Assembly (NCBI RefSeq): GCF_018364065.1
Contig: NZ_JAGZMO010000006.1
Coordinates: 1 to 64,000, forward strand
Length of the DNA stretch: 64,000 bases
Source: Veillonella sp.
Lineage (GTDB): Bacteria; Bacillota; Negativicutes; Veillonellales; Veillonellaceae
Direction: 5' to 3'
Shown in pieces: positions 9,941 through 20,200 of this stretch; position 1 is the first letter of the stretch, and every line of letters starts with the position of its first letter. Under the pieces are notes generated by a model that worked only from the letters and a program-made list of their open reading frames with translations, did no database searches and had not been told where the DNA came from. The position numbers were made by a program, and so were the translations under genes.

Positions 9941-10008
9941 TCGAAACTATAAATCTTAGCGAATGAACATGGCATCGAAACAATAAGTCTTAGCGAATGA
10001 ACATAGCG
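9941..10008. repeat. 34-bp tandem duplication covering the 3' end of queA
   Basis: Two adjacent 34-bp copies (9941-9974 and 9975-10008) differ at only four positions. The copy nearest the gene contains the last codons and stop of queA; the other repeats them outside the gene. It looks like a recent slippage or duplication event at a gene end. Confidence 0.85.
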
Positions 10009-11012
10009 TCGCCGAAACTGAAGAAACGATAACGCTGTTCCACCGCTTCTTTATAGGCGGCCAGACAATGTTCGCGGCCTGCCAACGCGCTAATGAGCAT
10101 CAACAAGGTGGACTGAGGCAAGTGGAAGTTCGTTACGAGTGCATCCACAATTTTGTATTGGTAGCCAGGATAGATGAAAATCTGCGTCCAGTCGTGACCG
10201 GCCTGTACTTTGCCGTCTTTCGTGGCCGATTCCAACGTGCGCACCGATGTGGTGCCTACAGCAATAATGCGCTTCCCTGCCGCTTTCGCATTGTTAATCA
10301 GATCCGCTGTTTCCTGCGTTACTACATAGTATTCGCTGTGCATTTCATGATCTTCAATGGTATCAACGGATACGGGACGGAAGGTACCAAGCCCTACATG
10401 AAGGGTTACGAAAGCCAAGGTAACGCCTTTCGCTTTCAATCGTTCCAATAATTCCGGTGTGAAGTGAAGTCCTGCAGTCGGTGCTGCGGCGGATCCTTTT
10501 TCACGAGCGTACACCGTCTGGTAACGGTCCTTATCTTCCAATTTTTCGTGAATGTAAGGAGGCAACGGCATTTCACCGATTTCTTGAATGATATCGTCGA
10601 ACACGCCGTTCGCTTCGAACTGGATAATACGTCCGCCGAAGCTGGTTTTATCTACCACTTCGCCTTTTAAACGGTCATCGAACACGATGGTCTGACCGAT
10701 AGGGCATTTCTTGCCCGGTTTTACCAAACATTCCCAGCGATTTTCGCCGCATGGTGAGAGCAGTAACACTTCCACCTTGCCGCCGCTGCCTTCGCGATGG
10801 CCGTACAGGCGGGCCGGTATTACCTTTGTATCGTTAAATACGAGCACATCATTGTCTGTAAACTGGTCGATGATTTCATAGAAATGAGCCACATGGCTTA
10901 CTTCGCCGCTTTCTTTATCCAGTATCATGAGCCGTGAGGAATCACGCGGTTCTACCGGGTGCTGCGCAATCAGTTCTTCCGGCAATTCATAATCAAAATC
11001 TGTCACCTTCAT
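9990..11012 (-). CDS. queA: S-adenosylmethionine:tRNA ribosyltransferase-isomerase
   Basis: A 340-aa cytoplasmic enzyme that transfers and rearranges ribose from SAM onto preQ1-tRNA to give epoxyqueuosine. The N-terminal [15 protein letters not shown], the middle [12 protein letters not shown] and the C-terminal [16 protein letters not shown] blocks are highly characteristic. It lies 18 nt after the SpoIID-like gene. Its last 10 codons are part of a 34-bp tandem duplication. Confidence 0.96.
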   Translation of the reverse strand: MKVTDFDYELPEELIAQHPVEPRDSSRLMILDKESGEVSHVAHFYEIIDQFTDNDVLVFNDTKVIPARLYGHREGSGGKVEVLLLSPCGENRWECLVKPGKKCPIGQTIVFDDRLKGEVVDKTSFGGRIIQFEANGVFDDIIQEIGEMPLPPYIHEKLEDKDRYQTVYAREKGSAAAPTAGLHFTPELLERLKAKGVTLAFVTLHVGLGTFRPVSVDTIEDHEMHSEYYVVTQETADLINNAKAAGKRIIAVGTTSVRTLESATKDGKVQAGHDWTQIFIYPGYQYKIVDALVTNFHLPQSTLLMLISALAGREHCLAAYKEAVEQRYRFFSFGDAMFIR

Positions 11013-11030
11013 CGGTGTAAATCTTCCTTT

Positions 11031-12632
11031 CTAATACATCTTTTCGATGGTAATTCCTGTGTAATAGTGATTTAAAATGGTTTTATAGTAATCAGCCTTG
11101 TTCCCGTCTTTAGCCGCCATAGCCGCCGCACCCCATTGGGAAAGGCCTAATCCGTGTCCCCAGCCGTAGCCGCGGATGTAAACTGTATCCGTTGCTTTTT
11201 TAAACGTATGATAAGCTTTCGGATTCTTGAAGCTGTCCGCCGAAGTAGGCGGTTTTGCATTTACATAAAAATCAAAGAGCGTCGACTTCAAACCGAATAT
11301 TTTCATAATCGATTCGCCGCCTACGGTAATGCTTTTCTTATTGCCCACAAAGGTGGCTTCAATAACACGGCCCGATACACCGCGGTCCGCCGCTTTAATC
11401 GGACGCTTACGCAATGTGCTGAGCTTAATTTCTTTTAAAGTGCCCACATCTTTGCCGGCCGCTTTCAATTTATCTTCCATGGCTTTTCTTGTAAGCGTTA
11501 CAGTCCATGCAGACGTGTCGCCATTATTGGCATAGTCTTTTACACCTTTCAAATAAGGCACTTCACTGCCCCACACGTTCACGCTGTCTTCTGTATATCC
11601 GCCGCCGTCAGCATGGAACAATGCCTGAATCGGCGAACCTTTATACATCATAACCATGCCCTTGGTCGCGTCAACAGCCTTGTTTGTGCTGTCATATTCG
11701 CCGGCCTGGCCGTTATACACCTGATTGTCTGTAGTCGGTTTCACATCGTATACTTTGCCGCTGCTCTGTTTCATCGTGTACAGAGCATAAGTTCTGGCCG
11801 CTACGGCCTGTGCCTTTAACGCTTCCTGATGCCAACTTGGCACCGCTTCCGCCGGCACTACCCCATATAAATAGGATTCCAGCGAAGTCTCGTTGATGAT
11901 AAGCATGCCGCCACCGGATCCGGTCATCACCTTAATAGCGCCGCGGTACGGTTTCCCGTCCACTTTCACCGGTGTACTCGTCTTCCCTTGCCAGGATTTC
12001 AAGTAAATATCCCCGTCCACAGTCTTGCCGTTAACGGTGAGTTTCTTATTCTTCAAGCCTACTACAACAGCCTGACCGGTCGTCACCTGTGACATCGGCT
12101 TTTTATTTTCGTCATATACGCTGACCGAACCCGTGCCGGTAGCCACAAAGGAAGAGCTGCGCGTGCCGATGAGGATGCGGATCTGAGGAATCTTCGTATC
12201 CTCATTCATCATGAAGGCGGGAATCTTCCCGGATTTCACTTCGCTCGTCTTATCGGTCTGACTTTTACTCGCCTGGCTTTTGCTTGCCTCACTCTTGGCC
12301 GTCTCCGCCTTCGAAGCGGCTTCCTGTTTTGTCACAGCAGCTTTAGTGGCTGCACTCGACTTCGCCGCATCAGCCTTGGCTGTTGCATTAGCGGTTATCT
12401 TAGTGGCTGTACTATTCGCTTTAGCCGCGCCGGACGTCTTTGTCTCTTCGTCAGTAGGGATTTTATTCCCCATAATGTAGCCCGGCTGGTTTACGGTTTC
12501 GTGGCCGTCCCCTTCTTTAATAATAGGAATGGCCGCCGCATCAACGGCAACGGTCCCTGCGGACCAAACTCCCAAGCTTGTAACACCTATCATAAGTAAC
12601 AGTGGCAATACAGACCACTTGTTTCGTTTCAT
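11031..12632 (-). CDS. SpoIID/LytB-domain protein, exported
   Basis: A 533-aa protein with an N-terminal signal segment (residues about 9-30) ending near VDAAA. A low-complexity linker rich in Ala, Lys, Ser and Thr follows (residues about 65-140, with ASKSQ-type repeats). The SpoIID domain begins around residue 230: YLYGVVPAEAVPSWHQEALKAQ, then AVAARTYALY, GGGYTEDSVNVWG and the C-terminal GYGWGHGLGLSQWGA. Known SpoIID is a lytic transglycosylase acting on denuded glycan strands. No sporulation genes are visible here, so a role in cell wall or division-site remodelling is inferred. It sits between ruvB and queA in one transcript. Confidence 0.88.
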   Translation of the reverse strand: MKRNKWSVLPLLLMIGVTSLGVWSAGTVAVDAAAIPIIKEGDGHETVNQPGYIMGNKIPTDEETKTSGAAKANSTATKITANATAKADAAKSSAATKAAVTKQEAASKAETAKSEASKSQASKSQTDKTSEVKSGKIPAFMMNEDTKIPQIRILIGTRSSSFVATGTGSVSVYDENKKPMSQVTTGQAVVVGLKNKKLTVNGKTVDGDIYLKSWQGKTSTPVKVDGKPYRGAIKVMTGSGGGMLIINETSLESYLYGVVPAEAVPSWHQEALKAQAVAARTYALYTMKQSSGKVYDVKPTTDNQVYNGQAGEYDSTNKAVDATKGMVMMYKGSPIQALFHADGGGYTEDSVNVWGSEVPYLKGVKDYANNGDTSAWTVTLTRKAMEDKLKAAGKDVGTLKEIKLSTLRKRPIKAADRGVSGRVIEATFVGNKKSITVGGESIMKIFGLKSTLFDFYVNAKPPTSADSFKNPKAYHTFKKATDTVYIRGYGWGHGLGLSQWGAAAMAAKDGNKADYYKTILNHYYTGITIEKMY

Positions 12633-12651
12633 AATAGCTCCTTTTCCCCAA

Positions 12652-13656
12652 TTATACGTTCGGCATCGGCAATCCCAGATGCTTATAAGCCTGCGGCGTC
12701 ACAATGCGCCCACGATTGGTGCGCGCCAACAACCCCAGCTGCATGAGATACGGTTCGTACACATCTTCAATAGTTTCCCGTTCTTCACTCACGGCGGCTG
12801 CAATCGTATCTACGCCCACAGGCCCCCCTTTAAATTTCTCAATAATAGCCCGCAGTACACGGCGGTCAATGCGGTCCAAACCAAGTTGGTCAATGTCGAG
12901 ACGCTGCAATGCGTCATCCGCAATAGCGCGCGTAATAACGCCGTCGCCCACGACTTCCGCCACGTCGCGCACGCGCTTCAACAAGCGGTTCGCAATACGC
13001 GGGGTTCCCCGTGCACGGCGTGCAATTTCGGACGCCCCTTCTTTTTCGATCGGCATATTTAAAATTTCCGCCGAACGGGTCACGATAAATTCCAACTCTT
13101 CCTGTTTGTAATATTCCAAACGGCTGATAATGCCGAAGCGATCGCGCAAAGGACCTGCCAAAGCACCGGCCTTCGTCGTAGCCCCTACAAGGGTAAAACG
13201 CGGCAATTCATAACGCATGGAACGGGCGCTTGGACCCTTGCCGATAATAATATCGATAGCATAGTCTTCCATCGCCGTGTAGAGAACTTCTTCCACACTG
13301 CGAGACAAACGATGAATTTCGTCGATGAACAGAACATCCCCTTCGTTCAAGTTTGTCAAAAGGGCCGCCAAGTCGCCGGGGCGCTCAATGGCAGGACCGG
13401 AGGTAATGCGGAAATTAACGTCCAATTCGTTGGCGATAATACCGGCCAAGGTGGTTTTACCAAGGCCCGGAGGTCCGTATAAAAGCACATGGTCCAAAGA
13501 GTCGCCGCGCTTTTTGGCCGCCTGGATGAAAATGCTCAGATTTTCCTTCGCTTTAGACTGACCGATATATTCTTTAAAATAACGAGGCCGCAAGCTATAC
13601 TGCCACGTATCTTCTTCCCGTTCATCATTACCGATAATGCGAACTTCTTCTTTCAT
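12652..13656 (-). CDS. ruvB: Holliday junction branch migration ATPase RuvB
   Basis: A 334-aa AAA+ motor that drives branch migration with RuvA. Walker [12 protein letters not shown], Walker [12 protein letters not shown], sensor 1 GATTKAG and the arginine-finger region GPLRDRFGI are all present, and the C-terminal winged-helix domain ends with [14 protein letters not shown]. It begins 3 nt after ruvA, so the pair is translated together. Confidence 0.97.
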   Translation of the reverse strand: MKEEVRIIGNDEREEDTWQYSLRPRYFKEYIGQSKAKENLSIFIQAAKKRGDSLDHVLLYGPPGLGKTTLAGIIANELDVNFRITSGPAIERPGDLAALLTNLNEGDVLFIDEIHRLSRSVEEVLYTAMEDYAIDIIIGKGPSARSMRYELPRFTLVGATTKAGALAGPLRDRFGIISRLEYYKQEELEFIVTRSAEILNMPIEKEGASEIARRARGTPRIANRLLKRVRDVAEVVGDGVITRAIADDALQRLDIDQLGLDRIDRRVLRAIIEKFKGGPVGVDTIAAAVSEERETIEDVYEPYLMQLGLLARTNRGRIVTPQAYKHLGLPMPNV

Positions 13657-13658
13657 GT

Positions 13659-14270
13659 CTATTTACCCTTTCCCAATTCAGACAAAACGGTACGTAATAG
13701 CTTCGATTCGTCCAATGTGCCGTCATCGTATTGTTGTAATATATCAATGAATTCAGATTCATCATATCCCAGTGAAATGAGTGCTTCCGCTACGGTACCA
13801 CCCACGCCGGAACTTGTCGGTGACGCAGCAACAGCGGCGCCTTTTTTGCCGCCACCCATAACCGGTGCGAACTTGGCGATTTTATCCTTCAACTCCAGCA
13901 CAAGGCGCTCTGCCGACTTCTTGCCGATGCCCGGTAACTTGGTGAGTGTATTCACTTCGCCGTTCATAATGGCTACTTTAATGCTGTCCGCCGAAAGGCC
14001 TGACAACATGCCCAGTCCCACTTTCGGACCGATGCCGGATACGGAAATGAGCAAAATAAACAAATCGTATTCTTCCTGAGAGCCGAATCCGTAAAGCTGA
14101 ATCGCATCTTCACGAACACTCATATAAGTAAATAGGGTAACTTCATCTCCTTCGCGGAGCGTGTCACGTGTATTGGCGGAAATATATAAACGATATCCTA
14201 CGCCGTTAACGTCGATAAAGCATGAGCCGTTAAAAATGTGGCTCACTGTTCCTCGTACATATCCAATCAT
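13659..14270 (-). CDS. ruvA: Holliday junction branch migration protein RuvA
   Basis: A 203-aa protein that binds four-way junctions as a tetramer. It has an N-terminal OB fold ([13 protein letters not shown]), helix-hairpin-helix motifs ([16 protein letters not shown] and [19 protein letters not shown]), a flexible linker (residues about 135-155) and a C-terminal domain that contacts RuvB. It lies between ruvC and ruvB. Confidence 0.97.
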   Translation of the reverse strand: MIGYVRGTVSHIFNGSCFIDVNGVGYRLYISANTRDTLREGDEVTLFTYMSVREDAIQLYGFGSQEEYDLFILLISVSGIGPKVGLGMLSGLSADSIKVAIMNGEVNTLTKLPGIGKKSAERLVLELKDKIAKFAPVMGGGKKGAAVAASPTSSGVGGTVAEALISLGYDESEFIDILQQYDDGTLDESKLLRTVLSELGKGK

Positions 14271-14362
14271 CTGTATACCTCAGTCGTTTCCATATATTAA
14301 ATCTGAAGTTCTATGTAACCTACAACTTCGTTTAAATCTGCCGATAAAACCGCAAGATCCTT

Positions 14363-14863
14363 TTAAATCTGTAACTTCCGTTTTAACGATTCGGACTGCG
14401 AGCTGTACGCCGTGCAAATGGCGATGGCCAATGCGTCCGCCGTATCGTCCGGCTTAATGCGCTGACGAATGCCCAGAAGCTGCATGGTCATGGAGATAAC
14501 CTGCTCCTTCGTGGCCCGTCCATACCCCGTCACGGCCTGTTTCACCTGCAGGGGCGTATATTCATAAATGGGCAAATCTTTCTGACTGGCCGCCAATAAG
14601 ATGACGCCGCGCGCCTGACCGACCGTAATGGCCGTCGTTACATTGCGGTTGAAAAATAATTGTTCCACCCCGAACTTGTCAGGCCGATATTCTTCTAAAA
14701 TGTCGCTTAAGTCGTTGAACAGGATTTCGAGGCGCCGTGCATCCGTGTCGTCCGGCGTCGTCGTAATAGCCCCGTAGGCTACAGTTTTCAAACGACTGCC
14801 TTCCACATCGATAATGCCGTAGCCGCAAATTGCACTGCCCGGATCAATTCCAATTATTCTCAC
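14363..14863 (-). CDS. ruvC: Holliday junction resolvase RuvC
   Basis: A 166-aa endonuclease that cleaves Holliday junctions. The first acidic residue is in RIIGIDPGSAICGYGI, with later catalytic residues in GVEQLFF and DDTADALAIAIC. I place the start at the GTG at 14863, seven bases after GGGAG, giving the usual RuvC N-terminus; an in-frame ATG 30 nt upstream would add ten unconserved residues. It heads the ruvC-ruvA-ruvB order. A gap of about 90 nt to ruvA shows no terminator. Confidence 0.95.
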   Translation of the reverse strand: MRIIGIDPGSAICGYGIIDVEGSRLKTVAYGAITTTPDDTDARRLEILFNDLSDILEEYRPDKFGVEQLFFNRNVTTAITVGQARGVILLAASQKDLPIYEYTPLQVKQAVTGYGRATKEQVISMTMQLLGIRQRIKPDDTADALAIAICTAYSSQSESLKRKLQI

Positions 14864-14900
14864 CAGTAAACTCCCATCTAATATAATAACCAATCATTTA

Positions 14901-14930
14901 ATTATAACACTATCTGTGATACACCTTCAA
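14901..14930 (-). promoter_or_regulatory. Promoter of the ruvC-led unit
   Basis: TTGAAG (14925-14930), an 18-bp spacer and TATAAT (14901-14906) on the minus strand, just past the terminator of the preceding gene. Confidence 0.6.
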
Positions 14931-14965
14931 ACAAAAACGAAGCCCCTCCCATGAAGCGGCTTCGT
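14930..14965 (-). terminator. Terminator after the gamma-glutamyl hydrolase gene
   Basis: ACGAAGCC pairs with GGCTTCGT (14937-14965) with TTTTTGTTT following on the minus strand. It marks the end of the ylxM-to-hydrolase unit, about 30 nt beyond the stop. Confidence 0.85.
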
Positions 14966-14997
14966 CTCTCTCATTATATCATTCTTAGGCTCATTCG

Positions 14998-15735
14998 TTA
15001 ACGGTAATCTTCCACTTTATCGAGGAATGCCTGGAACAATCGTTCCATTTCGTCGTATTCACGCCACATGTTTTCCGGATGCCACTGCACACCCACAATG
15101 GTGGCATCGTCATTTTCAATGCCTTCCACTACGCCGTCGGAGCTCACACCGGTTACGCGCAGGCCTTCACCCAACTCACGCACCGCCTGATGGTGGCGTG
15201 AATTAACGATAATTTGCGGACCGAACACCATATCCAGGAAACTGTTCGGTTCAAAAGATACCGTATGGGTCGGATCGCCACCGGCCGCACTTTGGGAGTG
15301 CTTAACAGACAAGTCCGCATATTGCGCCTTCAAGTCCTGGTACACCGTGCCCCCAAAAGCTACATTAATCATCTGCGCCCCTTTGCAAAGACCCAATACA
15401 GGCTTCTTTGCCTTGGCCGCTGCCAGAATTAATGTTTTTTCGAAATAGTCGCGCTTATAATTTACAAAGCCCAATTCAGGAATCGGTTCTTCCCCAAAGA
15501 GAAGCGGATCAATATCGGGACCGCCGGGAATGATGAGACCGTCGCACATATCAATCAGATCGGCGCATACATCTTCCGGTTGTTCCACATCGGGAAGAAT
15601 AAACGGTACTGCATCCAAATAGTGAATCACATCCACCAAGTCGCGTGGTGCAAACGGGGCACGACGCTTGTTAATCGATTTTGAAACTTCGTCCAATGTA
15701 TCCGCCGTAATGCCGATTCGTAATTTATTTGCCAT
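14998..15735 (-). CDS. Gamma-glutamyl-gamma-aminobutyrate hydrolase family (class I glutamine amidotransferase-like)
   Basis: A 245-aa cytoplasmic hydrolase related to PuuD. The nucleophile Cys is in [17 protein letters not shown] and the catalytic His-Glu in [25 protein letters not shown] is also typical. The real substrate is unknown: no putrescine pathway genes are visible here. The start at 15735 is preceded by GGAGGAAACGG and overlaps the last 11 bp of trmD, so it is translated from the tail of the trmD transcript. Confidence 0.87.
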   Translation of the reverse strand: MANKLRIGITADTLDEVSKSINKRRAPFAPRDLVDVIHYLDAVPFILPDVEQPEDVCADLIDMCDGLIIPGGPDIDPLLFGEEPIPELGFVNYKRDYFEKTLILAAAKAKKPVLGLCKGAQMINVAFGGTVYQDLKAQYADLSVKHSQSAAGGDPTHTVSFEPNSFLDMVFGPQIIVNSRHHQAVRELGEGLRVTGVSSDGVVEGIENDDATIVGVQWHPENMWREYDEMERLFQAFLDKVEDYR

Positions 15736-16525
15736 AGCCGTTTCCTCCATCCTGATTTACGGGCCACAGACCCGCTTTTTTCAAAGTTTTAATGGCTTTT
15801 TCTTCTTCAGACGTCAACTCGCGCTGCAATAAGTCGGGGCGTAGTTGTTCTGTGCGCAAAAGAGCCTGTTGCAGGCGCCACTCCGCAATGTTCTTATGAT
15901 GACCGCTGCGAAGTACGTCCGGCACTTCCCAACCGCGAAACACAGGCGGTTTCGTGTATTGAGGACCTTCTAAAATAGGGCGATAGAAGGAATCTTCCAC
16001 CGCGCCGGCCGCCGCCCCCAGCACACCGGGAATCATTCGGGCCACCGCATCAGCTACTACCATAGCCGGCAATTCACCGCCGGTGAGTACGTAGTCGCCG
16101 ATAGAGATGGTTTCATCAATAAGATGTTCCTCCACGCGATAGTCTACCCCTTCGTAGTGACCGCAAAGAAGAATGAGCTGATCGTATGTAGCCAGCTCCC
16201 GAGCCTTTTCCTGCGTGAACCTTGTCCCTGTAGGACCTAAAAAAATAACCCGTTTCCGAGGCTCTACATCACGTGTCGCTTCGGTCGATTCACCAAGTTG
16301 CAACACATGCTCCACAGCCTCAAAAATGGGCGGTGCCATCATCAGCATCCCCGCTCCGCCGCCATACGGTGTATCGTCCACCTGATTGTGCTTGTTATGG
16401 GCAAAATCGCGTGGATTCGTCACCGCCATAGAGAGTCGGTTCGCTGCAATAGCGCGTTTTATAATACTATGATCAAAAAAAGCAGCGAAAAACTCGGGGA
16501 ACAAGGAAATAATGTCAATTCTCAT
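15725..16525 (-). CDS. trmD: tRNA (guanine37-N1)-methyltransferase
   Basis: A 266-aa SPOUT-fold methyltransferase that makes m1G37, which prevents frameshifting. Diagnostic motifs are [11 protein letters not shown] at the start, [28 protein letters not shown] and [17 protein letters not shown] begin at the ATG at 16525 (N-terminus [12 protein letters not shown]); AAGGAG is 11 bases upstream. Together with rimM, ylqD, khpA, rpsP, ffh and ylxM it forms the classic Firmicutes cluster; rplS is not next to it here. Confidence 0.96.
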   Translation of the reverse strand: MRIDIISLFPEFFAAFFDHSIIKRAIAANRLSMAVTNPRDFAHNKHNQVDDTPYGGGAGMLMMAPPIFEAVEHVLQLGESTEATRDVEPRKRVIFLGPTGTRFTQEKARELATYDQLILLCGHYEGVDYRVEEHLIDETISIGDYVLTGGELPAMVVADAVARMIPGVLGAAAGAVEDSFYRPILEGPQYTKPPVFRGWEVPDVLRSGHHKNIAEWRLQQALLRTEQLRPDLLQRELTSEEEKAIKTLKKAGLWPVNQDGGNGYGK

Positions 16526-16613
16526 AACTTTTATGACTCCTTTCCAACGTGCCGTCATGCGGCATCAACCGACAGCCATCGCTGCTGTACGTCAAATTTA
16601 GATGTGGTGGATA

Positions 16614-17111
16614 TTAAATCCATTCCGGCGGATCAGCAATAATCTTGCCGCCGGGTACGTCGATGTCTAAGATTACATGGTCCAATACAGGGAGCAACAA
16701 ATCAGGCTCGCCTTCTTTTTGTACCACGTACACATCATTGGCGCCGGGTTGCAATACATCAGACACAGTGCCGAGTACTTCACCCTTCGTGTCGTACACA
16801 GTGAGTCCGATAATATCGAAAATGTAATAGCGCCCTTCCGGTAATTCAACCAGTTCATCGCGGCGCACCTGAATTTCCTTGCGCCCCATAAGTTCCGCAG
16901 CATTGCGGTCAGGCACTTCTTTAAAGGTGGCTAAAATAAACTGTTTATGATAACGGGCGGAGGTAATATGGTATTTTTTACCGTCAATGTAGCAGTCCTC
17001 CATCGTCAGGAACCGATCCGGAAAATCAGTAGTAGGCATTATACGAAGATCACCCCGCACACCGTGCGGGGCAACGATAACACCTATGGTAATCAGTTCG
17101 TCCTGATTCAT
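16614..17111 (-). CDS. rimM: Ribosome maturation factor RimM
   Basis: A 165-aa factor that assists assembly of the 30S head. The N-terminal domain begins ITIGVIVAPHGVRGDLRIM and the PRC-barrel-like C-terminal half includes YYIFDIIGLTVYDTKGEVLG and the conserved DVLQPGANDVYVV. It lies 13 nt after ylqD. The ribosome site is weak. Confidence 0.95.
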   Translation of the reverse strand: MNQDELITIGVIVAPHGVRGDLRIMPTTDFPDRFLTMEDCYIDGKKYHITSARYHKQFILATFKEVPDRNAAELMGRKEIQVRRDELVELPEGRYYIFDIIGLTVYDTKGEVLGTVSDVLQPGANDVYVVQKEGEPDLLLPVLDHVILDIDVPGGKIIADPPEWI

Positions 17112-17124
17112 GGCGTCTGATTTC

Positions 17125-17532
17125 TTAGCTGCGGAACGCTACGATCTTACCGTCTTCGAGCAAGATTTCGCTACCCATTAACGCATCAAAGTCGTCGCCA
17201 ACTTTAACAGTAACGGAACGTTCAAATGTACCCTGATTAATTTCAGAGCCCAAATCAAGCTTTTCAACTTCCTTTAATTTGGCTGCTACGTCCGCCTTAA
17301 TGGATAAGCGTTGATTTTTGTTTTCTTCAATTTGCTGACGAAGTTGGATAATGCCCTGCAAATCGAGTTTAGCTTGTTCGCTTTCTAAGCGTTTAGCCTG
17401 GAACTCGAGTTGTTGCAAGTCTTGTTCCACTAAGTCGAGACGATGCTGTAAGTCAGCAGTAAGCTTCACTTTTAAGTCTTCGGTCACTTTGGACTTAATT
17501 GTCACAGGGACACGAATCGTCATTTCTTCCAT
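17125..17532 (-). CDS. ylqD: YlqD-family protein
   Basis: A 135-aa protein with a charged helical middle region predicted to be a coiled coil (residues about 28-85, rich in Gln, Leu, Glu and Lys). Its position between khpA and rimM is that of Bacillus ylqD, and the N-terminal MTIRVPVTIKSKVTEDLK block fits the family. The function is unknown. Two possible starts (17532 and 17523) lie close together. Confidence 0.8.
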   Translation of the reverse strand: MEEMTIRVPVTIKSKVTEDLKVKLTADLQHRLDLVEQDLQQLEFQAKRLESEQAKLDLQGIIQLRQQIEENKNQRLSIKADVAAKLKEVEKLDLGSEINQGTFERSVTVKVGDDFDALMGSEILLEDGKIVAFRS

Positions 17533-17547
17533 TTTCTACCTCACCTT

Positions 17548-17778
17548 TTAGACAATCTCAACAGATATCTTCTTGTTTTCCTTGATAGCTGCCGCTTTGG
17601 CAACTGCTCGGATTGCTTTAGCAATTCTACCTTGCTTTCCAATAACCTTGCCCATGTCTTCCGGTGCAACGTGAACTTCGTAGACTTCCACATCGCCCTT
17701 TGCGGTCACGGTAACAGAAACGGCTTCAGGCTGCTTTACCAATGACTTTGCAATTAATGTAATTAATTCTTTCATCAC
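17548..17778 (-). CDS. khpA: KH-domain RNA-binding protein KhpA
   Basis: A 76-aa single-KH protein with the GxxG loop in MGKVIGKQGRIAKAIRAV. In other Firmicutes it pairs with KhpB/Jag and binds many RNAs, affecting cell division. It lies between rpsP and ylqD, as is usual. Confidence 0.93.
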   Translation of the reverse strand: MMKELITLIAKSLVKQPEAVSVTVTAKGDVEVYEVHVAPEDMGKVIGKQGRIAKAIRAVAKAAAIKENKKISVEIV

Positions 17779-17796
17779 AGTATGCCTCTCTATGAA

Positions 17797-18060
17797 TTAC
17801 TTCTTAGCGTCAGCAAATTTCTGCATAACACCGTGCTGTTTGAAAAGGGAGCGAACAGTGTCAGTTGGTTGTGCACCATTACCCAACCAAGCCAAAGCTT
17901 TTTCTTCATCAATATTGATAACAGCTGGGGACTTAGTTGCGTCGTACTGGCCGATAGTGTCTACAGGACGGCCTTCACGAGGAGCACGAGAGTCAGCTAC
18001 AACGATACGATAGAAAGGAGCTTTTTTAGCACCCAAACGAGTTAAACGAATTTTCAACAT
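17797..18060 (-). CDS. rpsP: 30S ribosomal protein S16
   Basis: An 87-aa ribosomal protein. The N-terminus [20 protein letters not shown] and [20 protein letters not shown] are near-universal S16 signatures. The ribosome site AAGGAGGTGAAG precedes the start. It is placed between ffh and khpA. Confidence 0.97.
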   Translation of the reverse strand: MLKIRLTRLGAKKAPFYRIVVADSRAPREGRPVDTIGQYDATKSPAVINIDEEKALAWLGNGAQPTDTVRSLFKQHGVMQKFADAKK

Positions 18061-18097
18061 TTATAACTTCACCTCCTTATAAAAGTTTCTATATAGA

Positions 18098-19459
18098 TCA
18101 ACCGCCGAAAGGTAATTTAGGCATCATTTTAGACAAAAGTCCGCCTTTCCCATGACGCATGGATCCCATTTTTTTCATCATTTTCTGAGCTTCTTCAAAC
18201 TGTTTGATTAAGCGGTTAACATCCTGCACGCGTGTGCCGGAGCCCATGGCAATACGTTTGCGTCGGGAACCGTTCAACAATTTGGTGTCTGCTCGTTCCG
18301 CCATTGTCATGGATTTGATAATCGCTTCCATGCGGCGTACTTCTTTACTATCTAAATCAATATCTTTCAGTTTATCTTTTACCTGACCCATGCCCGGTAA
18401 AAGGCCGATGATATTTTGGAAATTACCTAATTTTCTAACTTGCTGCATCTGCGCCAGGAAGTCGTCCAATGTGAACTGATTCTTGCGCATCTTATCAGCC
18501 AGTGCCTTGGCTTCTTCTTCATTGATAAGGTCTTTAGCACCTTCAATCAAAGTCTCCAAGTCACCTAAGTCAAGAATACGGGAAGCCATACGATCCGGAT
18601 GGAACACGGCCAAGCCGTCCATCTTTTCACTGGTACCCACAAATTTAATCGGTTTGCCTGTAACGGACTTAATCGATAAGGCCGCACCACCTTTGGCGTC
18701 ACCGTCAAGCTTTGTCATAACGATGCCGTCAAGGCCAAGCTGTTCATCGAATGTCTTAGCTGTTGTTACCGCATCCTGACCGATCATGGCGTCCACAACC
18801 AGCAAGATTTCATGAGGCTTAACAGACGCTTTAATATTGACGAGCTCATTCATGAGTTCTTCGTCAATAGCCAGACGACCGGCCGTATCGATGATCACCA
18901 CATCTTTTAACATGGATGTGCTGGCTGCGATTGCATTTTTAGCAATGTCTACCGGATTGGCGCCCGCAGTTTCTTCCGCATAAACAGGAATATCAATCTG
19001 CTTGCCTACAACTTGCAACTGTTTAATCGCCGCCGGACGATATACGTCGGCTGCAACCAACATTGGATGTTTCCCCTGCTTGCGCAAGTGAACAGCCAAC
19101 TTGCCGGCTGTTGTCGTTTTACCGGCACCTTGCAGACCTACCAGCATAATAACTGTTGGCGGACGCGGTGAAATCATGATGCGCGCTTCCGTACCACCCA
19201 GAAGTTCAGTCAGTTCGTCTTTTACAATCTTAACAACTGTCTGAACCGGATTGAGGGAACCGAACACCTCTTCGCCCAACGCTTTCGCCTTAATGCGATT
19301 GATAAAGTCTTTTACTACCGTAAGGCTTACGTCTGCTTCCAGCAAGGCGATACGCACTTGCCGCAGGGCTTTATTTACATCCTCTTCGGTAACTTTCCCC
19401 TTACCTTTCAAGGACTTAAAGGCTTCTTGCAAACGATCTCTTAAATTATCAAAAGCCAT
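18098..19459 (-). CDS. ffh: Signal recognition particle protein Ffh
   Basis: A 453-aa GTPase that binds signal peptides and 4.5S RNA and targets membrane proteins. The N domain, G domain motifs (GLQGAGKTTTAGKLA, DTAGRL, TKLDGDAKGGAALS) and the Met-rich M domain with GMGQVKDKL and SRRKRIAMGSGTRVQDVNRL are all present. It begins about 1 nt after ylxM, so the pair is tightly coupled. Confidence 0.97.
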   Translation of the reverse strand: MAFDNLRDRLQEAFKSLKGKGKVTEEDVNKALRQVRIALLEADVSLTVVKDFINRIKAKALGEEVFGSLNPVQTVVKIVKDELTELLGGTEARIMISPRPPTVIMLVGLQGAGKTTTAGKLAVHLRKQGKHPMLVAADVYRPAAIKQLQVVGKQIDIPVYAEETAGANPVDIAKNAIAASTSMLKDVVIIDTAGRLAIDEELMNELVNIKASVKPHEILLVVDAMIGQDAVTTAKTFDEQLGLDGIVMTKLDGDAKGGAALSIKSVTGKPIKFVGTSEKMDGLAVFHPDRMASRILDLGDLETLIEGAKDLINEEEAKALADKMRKNQFTLDDFLAQMQQVRKLGNFQNIIGLLPGMGQVKDKLKDIDLDSKEVRRMEAIIKSMTMAERADTKLLNGSRRKRIAMGSGTRVQDVNRLIKQFEEAQKMMKKMGSMRHGKGGLLSKMMPKLPFGG

Positions 19460-19460
19460 C

Positions 19461-19826
19461 CTATCCCTCCATTTGGGTCACTAATTTATACAGTGAATCT
19501 TTATATTGTGCAACTTGCTCCACTCCGTTTTGACCGCCGCTTACCACGTCGTCAAACTTGGCCAGTTCTTCTTTTAAATCACTGACTAAGTGGCTGCGCT
19601 TTTCATACTGCGCCACCAGGTGCAATTTGCTTTCGTACATATCAAGTAACTGACGCGCACGGTTCATATTATCGTGCACGGCCTGACGCGACACACCGAG
19701 TGCTTCGGCGATCTCCGCCAGTGACATATCTTCTTCGTGATGCCACGACAGTGACTGACGCTGCTTGTCCGTGAGCAAAGGTCCATAGAAATCAAGCAGT
19801 AAACTAATCAGTACGCGTTCTTCCAT
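19461..19826 (-). CDS. ylxM: YlxM-family DNA-binding protein (SRP operon)
   Basis: A 121-aa helix-turn-helix protein of the UPF0122 family (LLLDFYGPLLTDKQRQSLSW, then SLAEIAEALGVSRQAVHDNM as the HTH). In Streptococcus YlxM modulates SRP activity; its position just before ffh is conserved. I chose the ATG at 19826, which gives the usual N-terminus; AAGGAG ends only two bases before it, so a start further upstream (19877 or 19847) is possible. Confidence 0.88.
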   Translation of the reverse strand: MEERVLISLLLDFYGPLLTDKQRQSLSWHHEEDMSLAEIAEALGVSRQAVHDNMNRARQLLDMYESKLHLVAQYEKRSHLVSDLKEELAKFDDVVSGGQNGVEQVAQYKDSLYKLVTQMEG

Positions 19827-19897
19827 GACTCCTTCACATCCCTTCATCCACAACGATTTCATCTCAGAACATGTCAAGCTAAAAAACTTTACACGTT

Positions 19898-19926
19898 ATT
19901 CTAACAGAGCCCATATAAAGTGTCAA
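19898..19926 (-). promoter_or_regulatory. Promoter of the ylxM-ffh-rpsP-rimM-trmD operon
   Basis: TTGACA (19921-19926), a 17-bp spacer and TAGAAT (19898-19903) on the minus strand, about 70 bp before ylxM. Confidence 0.75.
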
Positions 19927-20117
19927 GTAAAATTCCTTAACACATGTAAAATTATTACATACACTCTGTAAAATCCGTAAACGAAAATAATTCTTGGCGT
20001 GTATACGCCGGCCTCATCGGCCTCTATTACCATTGTATAATACCTATATCTTCTTGCATATAGGCGATACGTGCTAATCCACGTACTGCAAATCTTGGTA
20101 CCGCAAATCTTGAACAA

Positions 20118-20152
20118 CAAAAAAGCCGAGGCTCATAGAGCCCCGACTTTTA
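20118..20152 (-). terminator. Terminator of csoR-copA
   Basis: AAGTCGGGGCTC pairs with GAGCCTCGGCTT around a TAT loop, followed on the minus strand by TTTTTTG. It lies about 50 nt past the copA stop. Confidence 0.88.
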
Positions 20153-20200
20153 TAATCGCTTAAATTCGCTTATTACAATCGACTCAACGTCGCGTTTCGA

